6,425 nt of DNA from an uncultured Mycoplasmatales bacterium (GTDB taxonomy: Bacteria; Bacillota_I; Bacilli_A; Mycoplasmatales; Mycoplasmoidaceae), in NCBI GenBank assembly GCA_910578525.1, contig CAJTRF010000044.1:1-6425 (forward strand), given 5' to 3'. The notes beneath the pieces are model-generated. The model ran no database searches. It saw nothing but the letters and a program-made list of their open reading frames with translations, and was not told the DNA's origin. Numbering within the stretch: the first letter of the stretch is position 1; each line of letters begins with the position of its first letter. This document shows positions 1 through 5,855 of this stretch, in pieces. Both the position numbers and the translations under genes were made by a program.

Positions 1-77
1 TGATTTTTATAAGTATAAAGAAAATTATTATACTGAACGTGGTTGGTAAATTTTTTTGTCATGTCATTAATTTTTTT

Positions 78-114
78 TGACTTAACTTTATAAAATTTTA
101 GTTTATTTAAGTCA
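78..114. repeat. Imperfect 37-bp palindrome
   Basis: TGACTTAA at 78-85 is matched by its exact reverse complement TTAAGTCA at 107-114. Almost exactly at the centre between them lies a 10-bp perfect palindrome, TAAAATTTTA, at 91-100. The two symmetry axes differ by only half a base (96 versus 95.5), so the segment reads as one interrupted dyad. It could be a dimeric protein-binding site or a cruciform near the element end. The AT-rich inner part could arise by chance; the 8-bp outer arms containing G and C are better evidence. Confidence 0.5.
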
Positions 115-196
115 TGTAATTATAAATGTCCGACCACTTAATTAAAATTTTTAGTGAAGACAGATTTTAAAATTTTGCTTTCAAAAGTATTCAATT

Positions 197-367
197 AGTT
201 GAAGACAAAAAAATTTGAGTTGAAGACAGTGAAGTGAGAGTTGAAGACAAAATAATTTAAGTTGAAGACAAAAAAGGTTTAAGTTAAAGACAAAATAATT
301 TAAGTTGAAGACAAAAAAGGTTTAAGTTAAAGACAAATGAAGTGAGAGTTGAAGACAAAATAAGTCT
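197..367. repeat. Tandem array of eight 21-22 bp repeats (core AGTTGAAGACAAAA)
   Basis: Units start at 197, 218, 239, 260, 282, 303, 325 and 347, giving periods of 21, 21, 21, 22, 21, 22 and 22 bp. Each starts with AGTTGAAGACA or the variant AGTTAAAGACA, followed by a more variable A/T tail. A higher-order duplication is visible: 244-294 is identical to 287-337, a 51-nt perfect match at an offset of 43 bp (two units). A second shared block, TGAAGTGAGAGTTGAAGACA and the six bases after it, occurs at 230-255 and 338-363. A lone diverged copy (AGTGAAGACAG) sits at 153-163. Stop codons in the tails and mixed 21/22 spacing argue against coding. The spacing is about two helical turns, so the core would recur on one DNA face, as expected for an array of protein-binding sites. 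Confidence 0.92.
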
Positions 368-436
368 CTAAAATGGAGAGTCAATAAAAATATTTTTCAT
401 GTCACATGTCATTGAATTATTTTTTTTGATTTTTTT

Positions 437-441
437 TCAAT
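437..441 (+). promoter_or_regulatory. Possible trichomonad-type initiator for the polymerase gene
   Basis: TCAAT lies in a T-rich tract, with the candidate +1 A at 439, 21 nt before the ATG at 460. It matches TCA(+1)Py(T/A) at the C, the +1 A and the +3 T, but has A where a pyrimidine is expected at +2. Full matches occur further upstream (TCACA at 402-406 and TCATT at 409-413), but they would give a longer leader than is usual for trichomonad genes. Which one is used cannot be decided from sequence. Confidence 0.35.
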
Positions 442-459
442 TTTTTTATCTTGTATAAA

Positions 460-3400
460 ATGCAAAAAATAAGTAGTGCAAAATTATTCGAATTATTTTC
501 AATTATTAACCCTTCTAGTACTTCATTTGAAGAATATAAATTAAAATGTGATAATAACGAAAAATTAATTAAAAATACGTTAATTTCTGAAATTGAAGAT
601 TATTTATCAGAAACTAATTATAAAGGTCCTTTTGAGTATGAACCAATTTATTATTATTTTAAGGGTATTGACTCAGTATTGAATAAAAACAAAGAATTAC
701 TTAAAGAATTACCAACTCATGCGAAGAAATTAAAGGAATTTCATAAATTGAAACCACGACATGAGGAAGCAGATTTTCTTGAATTAACACCAGCTGAAGA
801 CAATAAAGCAGATATGCAATCGTTCAAAGAATGGAAAAAACAAGAATCGAATCAAAATGAAGTGGTTGATGAAATAATGGATGAACTTCTACGTCATAAG
901 ACTAATTGGCGAATAGATTTTACTAAATTAACTAGTGTTGGTAGAGAATTGATATTTCAGCCATTGAAGAATTTCTTTAAGAAGCATATTTTAACTTTAC
1001 CTTACATCGGTAAATACAAATTGCAGTATAAAGTTAACGGTCAATGGCATTCGAAACCATTAAATGAAAAAACACTAAATGATTTGATGCAAAACTTAGA
1101 AGAAAAACATTTGATATTCGACCTTGATACAACACCACCTGAATACCTTTATGAGGATGGCGGAAGTAAATTGCCCGATTGGTCATTATTTGATGAAATT
1201 AGATTCTCTGAGTTAAAAAATTATGAAGGAAATAATGACAGAGGAGGTTCTTTCTTCAGATATTTAATCAAACCTGAATGCCCTAAAAAGATTATCGAAT
1301 ACTTGAATAGATTACAAATATTTGATACTTTAACTGAAACTCATACTATTAAAACCAAAACGGTTACTCATCAACGAGAAGAATTAAATGATAATTGTTT
1401 TGTTTATGCTCTTAAGCAAACAGGTCAGTATGATGAAGAAACTTTAAATAATATACGTTTGCGAATTAACAGAAGATATTTATCACAAAGTGCAATTAAT
1501 GAGCTGTGTAATGAATTCAAGATTCAAGTAAAGTTAACATACATTGATGAAAAAGCAAGGGATAAAAAGAAGAGAGTAACTTCATCGAAAAACGGTAAAT
1601 CGAAGAATTATATGGGAATAGATAATCCTGAGTCAAATCATAAACATCACTTCAATATATTTGAAACTCATTATTTTCTCGAAGAAGTTACGCCATTCTC
1701 AACGGATTATATTAAAAATTTGAAAGATAGAGAAGATGATAAATTTGATAAAGAATATCATTCAGGTCATTTTATTAAAGCACGTTCATTTATTTCATCC
1801 TCTAATTTGGTTAGAACTTTAATGAAAAACGGTTATTTTGTACCAATTACTTTTGGTGATGCAATGATTATGAAAACAGTGTTCTATGATGATGTGAAGA
1901 AAAACTTAGATGAAATCAATTTAGATTATGACCCTGAATATTGTACTCAATTAATAGCGCCTAACAACTTTAAATCTAAATCGAAGATAACTAATTATTG
2001 GTATGCTGACTTTGAAGCTGATGTTAGTGGTAAAATACATAAACCTTATATGGTCGTATTGCAAAATGAATCTGGTGAAATCAATAAATGTTGGAAAGGT
2101 GAGGATTGTAATATTAAGTTATTGAAATACTTAGAGGATGGTGATGTAGTTTATTTTCATAATTTAGCTTATGACATCAGAATGATAGCTCAATATGGTA
2201 TGAGTAAATCTATAATCAAAGGAAGTAAAGTCATGAAAGCTGACATTAAATTTGAAGGTAAGTGTATTCACTTTAGAGATTCTTATCCAATGATTTCATC
2301 AAAATTAAGTGAATTTCCAGCAATGTTTAATCTACCGAAAGTCCAAAAAGAAATATTTCCATATAAGTATTATACACTCGAGAGACTTAAAACAAATAGA
2401 GGAATTATCAATGAAGCAGGTAAAAATGAAGATAAATCTTGGTCAGAGGATGACTATAAATTATTCAATTCAAATATTGATTCTATTGAAGGCTGTAGAT
2501 TTGATGATAATACATTCGATATGTATAAATACTGTGAATTCTATTGCAAGCAAGATGTTAATATTTTACGTTTGGGGTTTAATGCTTTTCGTGAAGGATT
2601 TCTTAAGGATTTCAAAATTGACCCATATAAATTTATATCTATCTCAGCATTAGCTAATGAAGTATTTAATCAAAATGTTTACTATCATCATAATCTATAT
2701 AAGGTTGGCGGAATTGTAAGACACTTTATGTCGCATGCTATTTACGGAGGACGATGTATGACAGCATATAATAAGAAATGGCACACAACTAAGCCTTTAA
2801 GTGATTTTGATGCAGTGTCTTTATACCCTTCAGCAATGGCTCGATTGAAGACAGTTAAAGGTGTTCCTGAAGTAATTGAACCACATCAATTGAATATGAA
2901 ATTCTTGTCAACTGTTGATGCATATGTTGTTGAGATAAAAATAACTAAAGTAAATAAACATTACGCATTTCCATTAATTGTACAGAAAACACCAGAAGGA
3001 CTTAACTTAAATGATGATAACTTAGCTGAAGGTGAATCAATTACTATGGTTGTTGATAATATTGCTTTGGAGGATTTAATTAATTTTCAACAAATCGAGT
3101 TCACATTAGTAAAAGGATACTATTGGAATAATGGCACTGATGATACTATTCAAAAAGTTATCAAACACATCTTTAATAAGCGATTAGAGTATAAGAAACA
3201 AAAGAATCCACTACAACAGTTATATAAATTGATTATGAATTCATGCTATGGAAAAACTATTGAGAAACCAGTAGATAAAGATTGGAAATACTTTGATAAT
3301 GAAGAGGATTTAAATAAGTATACGATTAAGAATTATTATAAAATCATTGAGGATATTCAATTAGGTGATTCAAATATACATGCTGTTCGCGTAAAGAAAC

Positions 3401-3996
3401 CAATCGATAAGCATTTCAATTTCAGTTTATTAGGTATTCAAGTTCTATCAATGTCGAAGAGAATTATGAATGAAGTTATGTGTTTAGCATATGACCTAGG
3501 TTGCCACATCTATTATCAAGATACTGATAGTATGCATATCGAAGTTGATGATTTACCTAGATTAGTAGATGAATTCAGAAATAAGTATAATCGTGAGTTA
3601 ATTGGTTCAAATCTTGGTCAATTTCACAGTGATTTCCCAACGATTAATAACCATGATGAGATGCCAAAAGCAGTTGAAAGTTACTTCTTAATGAAGAAGA
3701 TGTATATCGATAAATTGAAAGACTCTACAGGTGATATTGATTATATGGTAAGAGGTAAAGGTTTAACACAGAATAGTATCAAATACGCAGCAAAGAAATT
3801 TGATAATAATTATATGTTACTTTACAAGTCAATCTATGATGGTAATTCACAGACATTTGATTTAACTAAAGGTCAACCATGCTTCGAAATGAATAAAAAT
3901 ATGACTGTAAGTACGAGAAAGAAATTCGAGCGAAAAATAAAGACAGTTTACCAAGAAGGTGATATTGATAAATACTTTTCTTATTCCCATATGTGA
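460..3996 (+). CDS. Protein-primed family B DNA polymerase (Polinton/Maverick PolB, DNA_pol_B_2 type)
   Basis: This replicative polymerase copies linear DNA from its ends using a protein primer and has 3'-5' proofreading. The first in-frame ATG is at 460; an in-frame TGA at 427-429 bounds the ORF, and the possible TTG at 451 is not a likely eukaryotic start. Length is 1178 aa. Exonuclease motifs are intact: ExoI D517-F-E519, ExoII N568-x2-Y-D572, ExoIII Y695-x3-D699. The YxGG linker motif is Y762-G-G. Polymerase motif A is D784-AVSLYPS, motif B K923-LIMNSCYG, motif C Y1019-Q-D-T-D-S1024, and K1080-M-Y1082 is the KxY motif. The 139 residues from motif A to motif B leave room for the TPR1 insertion typical of protein-primed enzymes, with a TPR2-like stretch after motif B. 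The roughly 500-residue N-terminal extension includes a D-N-C313-F-V-Y-A-L motif and a later T-H404-Y-F, resembling an OTU/papain-like fold (inference). No separate terminal protein gene is seen; it could be part of this extension. The gene converges on the integrase, overlapping its 3' end by 16 bp. Confidence 0.95.
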   Translation: MQKISSAKLFELFSIINPSSTSFEEYKLKCDNNEKLIKNTLISEIEDYLSETNYKGPFEYEPIYYYFKGIDSVLNKNKELLKELPTHAKKLKEFHKLKPRHEEADFLELTPAEDNKADMQSFKEWKKQESNQNEVVDEIMDELLRHKTNWRIDFTKLTSVGRELIFQPLKNFFKKHILTLPYIGKYKLQYKVNGQWHSKPLNEKTLNDLMQNLEEKHLIFDLDTTPPEYLYEDGGSKLPDWSLFDEIRFSELKNYEGNNDRGGSFFRYLIKPECPKKIIEYLNRLQIFDTLTETHTIKTKTVTHQREELNDNCFVYALKQTGQYDEETLNNIRLRINRRYLSQSAINELCNEFKIQVKLTYIDEKARDKKKRVTSSKNGKSKNYMGIDNPESNHKHHFNIFETHYFLEEVTPFSTDYIKNLKDREDDKFDKEYHSGHFIKARSFISSSNLVRTLMKNGYFVPITFGDAMIMKTVFYDDVKKNLDEINLDYDPEYCTQLIAPNNFKSKSKITNYWYADFEADVSGKIHKPYMVVLQNESGEINKCWKGEDCNIKLLKYLEDGDVVYFHNLAYDIRMIAQYGMSKSIIKGSKVMKADIKFEGKCIHFRDSYPMISSKLSEFPAMFNLPKVQKEIFPYKYYTLERLKTNRGIINEAGKNEDKSWSEDDYKLFNSNIDSIEGCRFDDNTFDMYKYCEFYCKQDVNILRLGFNAFREGFLKDFKIDPYKFISISALANEVFNQNVYYHHNLYKVGGIVRHFMSHAIYGGRCMTAYNKKWHTTKPLSDFDAVSLYPSAMARLKTVKGVPEVIEPHQLNMKFLSTVDAYVVEIKITKVNKHYAFPLIVQKTPEGLNLNDDNLAEGESITMVVDNIALEDLINFQQIEFTLVKGYYWNNGTDDTIQKVIKHIFNKRLEYKKQKNPLQQLYKLIMNSCYGKTIEKPVDKDWKYFDNEEDLNKYTIKNYYKIIEDIQLGDSNIHAVRVKKPIDKHFNFSLLGIQVLSMSKRIMNEVMCLAYDLGCHIYYQDTDSMHIEVDDLPRLVDEFRNKYNRELIGSNLGQFHSDFPTINNHDEMPKAVESYFLMKKMYIDKLKDSTGDIDYMVRGKGLTQNSIKYAAKKFDNNYMLLYKSIYDGNSQTFDLTKGQPCFEMNKNMTVSTRKKFERKIKTVYQEGDIDKYFSYSHM

Positions 3997-5591
3997 GCGA
4001 TTTTATATCGTGGTAATCTCTGTATAGTGTTTTTACCATTAACTTTACCTTCAACGTCATATAATCCTTTATTAAATCCTTTAACAGTAAATTCTCCAGG
4101 TTGTATAACACTTCTTCTTTTCATCATTGAATTGGTTTCATTATAAACTTTAACATTTGTTCCTTCTTTTAATTGAAAATCATTACTATGTTGTATATTA
4201 TAGTTTTCTTGAATAATCTTCCTTACAATGAATTTTTCTAATTCAGGGTCATCTTGAACTTGTTGAGGAGAAACAGAATATCCTGCATATTTACTTAAAG
4301 TTTTATGTGGAGCGTTATTGTATTGATATACTATTTCATTCATCACATTTGGTGTTATTAGTCCAATGTTCATATTATATGCGAGATTTCTAATTGTTCT
4401 AATTACTCTATCGATTAAACCTAAAGATGAATGTAATGGGCTAGTTTTATTTCCTTGATTTTGCTCTAATTTCATATAATCTGGATATGCACCACTAATT
4501 TGTCTTGGTACTGATTTGAAAACAATTCCATGTGTTAAATAAAATTGTTGAGCTTCAGTTGAATTAAATGCTTTTTCACCATCACCAGATAAATACTTAA
4601 CTTTCATTCCATTATCTATCATTGCTCTTAAAGCATTTAAGTATTGTTTAGTTGATTTTTTATCCTTTTTACTGAAAACACCTTCATTGAATTCGATATT
4701 AGTTAATTTAACATATAGATATCTTGTATTAATATTAATTGCGACTAAATAACATAAATGATAAATGAATAGTAAATCAATTAAATAACTATCTTTAGAT
4801 GAAACTTTATGTAATTGATATTCTTTAATATTCTTCTTTAACGGGAAAGATGATTTTTGTTGATTATTCGGCTTTAAGTCATGCTTTATTTTTTGAAGAG
4901 CTTTTACTTTATCAGAACTCTTAAATCCAATCAATCCAGTAAATTTAACAGGTTTAACTTTAACGTTGTTCTCAGGTTGTTTATAAAATAAGTTTTTATA
5001 AATTTCATAGCATTTCTCATCTGAAAGCATTCCTTTATCCCAATCTTTAGTAACTCTCTTAAATTGATTAAAATCAAGAAATTTATCTGGATGTTCAATC
5101 ACAAATGTTTCTATCTTTTTAGGAAATGATTCCTTTATAACAACCATTTCATGTAATTCTTCATGTGTTTTATGATATTCATCTATATATTCTTTGTATA
5201 TTTTTTCTTGGTCTTTCGCCATTAACATACCAAAATATTTTAATCTTCTTGCTTCACCAATCGTTTTAGGTTTCTTTGCTCTAGGAATTGTTTCAAATAA
5301 TGATGTTCTTGCATTATATAAATCCTGTTCATGTTTCTTTTCTTTTAATTCATTCTCTTTATCTCTAACAGCATTACGAATAGTGAAATAATTATTATGA
5401 TAATATTCATCAATAAGTGAATTAAATTCAGGTTTATACATTAATTGTTTATAATTATTTTCTTCAAACCATTGACATATTAAATACTTAATTTCTTTTT
5501 CACAATCTTTATAATTCCATTGATTCATATTATGAATTACATAACCATTAATAAAATGTGTATTTTTATTAAGAATATCTATTAAAGTCAT
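3981..5591 (-). CDS. Maverick/Polinton rve-type (retroviral-like) integrase
   Basis: This enzyme would join element ends to target DNA in the nucleus. The first ATG in frame is at 5591, giving 536 aa; the frame stays open upstream to a TTG at 5678, but a perfect TCATTTT initiator 18 nt before the ATG supports 5591. Residues 1-260 are Lys/Glu-rich and helical-looking, with no clear HHCC zinc finger. The catalytic core runs about 265-440: D272 (YLIDLLF) is the first acidic residue, D337 (LSGDGEKAF) the second, and D394 (LGLIDRVIRTIR) sits where other integrases have Glu (IVER-like). The second-to-third spacing is 56 residues, longer than the usual 35; E376, 38 residues after D337, is an alternative third residue. 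A Y-N-N-A-P-H-K-T-L-S block follows at 424-433. The C-terminal 60 residues (GTNVKVYN, PGEFTVKGF, RLPRYKI) look like the SH3/chromo-like DNA-binding tail of Polinton integrases. No frameshift or internal stop is present. Confidence 0.92.
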   Translation of the reverse strand: MTLIDILNKNTHFINGYVIHNMNQWNYKDCEKEIKYLICQWFEENNYKQLMYKPEFNSLIDEYYHNNYFTIRNAVRDKENELKEKKHEQDLYNARTSLFETIPRAKKPKTIGEARRLKYFGMLMAKDQEKIYKEYIDEYHKTHEELHEMVVIKESFPKKIETFVIEHPDKFLDFNQFKRVTKDWDKGMLSDEKCYEIYKNLFYKQPENNVKVKPVKFTGLIGFKSSDKVKALQKIKHDLKPNNQQKSSFPLKKNIKEYQLHKVSSKDSYLIDLLFIYHLCYLVAININTRYLYVKLTNIEFNEGVFSKKDKKSTKQYLNALRAMIDNGMKVKYLSGDGEKAFNSTEAQQFYLTHGIVFKSVPRQISGAYPDYMKLEQNQGNKTSPLHSSLGLIDRVIRTIRNLAYNMNIGLITPNVMNEIVYQYNNAPHKTLSKYAGYSVSPQQVQDDPELEKFIVRKIIQENYNIQHSNDFQLKEGTNVKVYNETNSMMKRRSVIQPGEFTVKGFNKGLYDVEGKVNGKNTIQRLPRYKIAHIWE

Positions 5592-5595
5592 TTTT
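5588..5595 (+). promoter_or_regulatory. Initiator (Inr) of the small basic ORF
   Basis: TCATTTTT fits the trichomonad initiator consensus TCA(+1)Py(T/A) perfectly. The predicted +1 A is at 5590, 18 nt before the ATG at 5608, matching the short leaders known for T. vaginalis genes. Its first four bases are the complement of the integrase start (ATGA), so the site lies over the divergent gene's start codon. Confidence 0.6.
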
Positions 5596-5604
5596 ATTGA
5601 ATCT

Positions 5605-5611
5605 AAAATGA
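5605..5611 (-). promoter_or_regulatory. Initiator (Inr) of the integrase gene
   Basis: Read on the minus strand this is TCATTTT, again a perfect match to TCA(+1)Py(T/A). The predicted +1 A is opposite position 5609, 18 nt before the integrase ATG at 5591, exactly the spacing of the opposing gene. The TCAT is the complement of the small ORF's ATGA start. Finding the same motif and spacing on both strands makes chance less likely for each. Confidence 0.6.
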
Positions 5612-5820
5612 GTACTTTACCATCAAGACCTTGGCATTCTAGAAAAACATTCGCAAGTGATACTTTAAAGAGAATCAATTTAAGATTAGGCTATTATCGA
5701 AAAGTATTAAAAGATAACAATATAACTGAAAAACGAAGAGAGAGAATACAAAAGAAGTATGAACATGATATGAAAGTAAGGAAATTATTAAATAGAGCAG
5801 TAAAACATTTATATAATTAG
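5608..5820 (+). CDS. Small, very basic protein of unknown function (70 aa)
   Basis: I do not recognise this protein. It has about 20 Lys/Arg against 6 Asp/Glu in 70 residues. After a short N-terminus with Pro, Trp and Ser, residues 18-70 look like two amphipathic helices separated near residues 36-40 (KDNNITEK), that is, a basic helical hairpin. There is no signal peptide or membrane segment. The ATG lies 18 nt after a predicted transcription start and 16 bp from the divergent integrase ATG; the ORF ends in TAG. A nucleic-acid-binding role, such as a DNA-condensing or virion-core protein or an accessory to integration, fits the charge and position but is inference. Its promoter, length and context favour a real gene over a chance ORF, though an ORF this short in AT-rich DNA needs conservation to be certain. 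Confidence 0.65.
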   Translation: MSTLPSRPWHSRKTFASDTLKRINLRLGYYRKVLKDNNITEKRRERIQKKYEHDMKVRKLLNRAVKHLYN

Positions 5821-5855
5821 TTGAATGTATATATTTTTGTTTATTGATTAATTAA

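Larger units (their letters stand above)
1..459. other. Non-coding, repeat-rich left region upstream of the polymerase
   Basis: No credible ORF occurs here on either strand; the DNA is very AT-rich with runs of T. It holds the 78-114 palindrome, the 197-367 tandem array, and two related T-tract segments on either side of the array: ATGTCATTAA followed by a T8 run at 61-80, and ATGTCATTGAATTA followed by a T run at 406-429. A 7-bp inverted repeat AGTATAA/TTATACT (12-18 and 28-34) is also present but is weak evidence in such AT-rich DNA. The most likely role is subterminal element DNA plus the polymerase promoter; this is inference from position. Confidence 0.6.

Noticed and set aside
197..367. 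CRISPR array
   Set aside because: Units are directly adjacent at 21-22 bp with no unique spacers, and the context is a eukaryotic transposon.
451..459. TTG at 451 as the polymerase start
   Set aside because: The host is eukaryotic and the in-frame ATG at 460 is only three codons later; a TTG start is not needed.
2309..2653. 114-codon plus-strand ORF inside the polymerase
   Set aside because: It lies in another frame within a conserved exonuclease domain and has no recognisable motif; it is a shadow of the polymerase frame.
2843..2859. TTGAAGACAGTTAAAG inside the polymerase gene, resembling the tandem repeat core
   Set aside because: A single copy in coding sequence with no periodic neighbours; a chance match in A-rich DNA is sufficient.
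3866..4111. 81-codon minus-strand ORF over the polymerase/integrase junction
   Set aside because: It overlaps both real genes out of frame and shows no family features.
5194..5391. 65-codon plus-strand ORF, hydrophobic in composition
   Set aside because: It is antisense to the integrase N-terminal region; its Phe/Leu/Ser richness is the expected complement of Lys/Glu-rich codons.
5592..5678. 29-residue N-terminal extension of the integrase frame to a TTG
   Set aside because: It contains no ATG, overlaps the start of the divergent small ORF, and lies mostly upstream of the well-placed initiator for the ATG at 5591.
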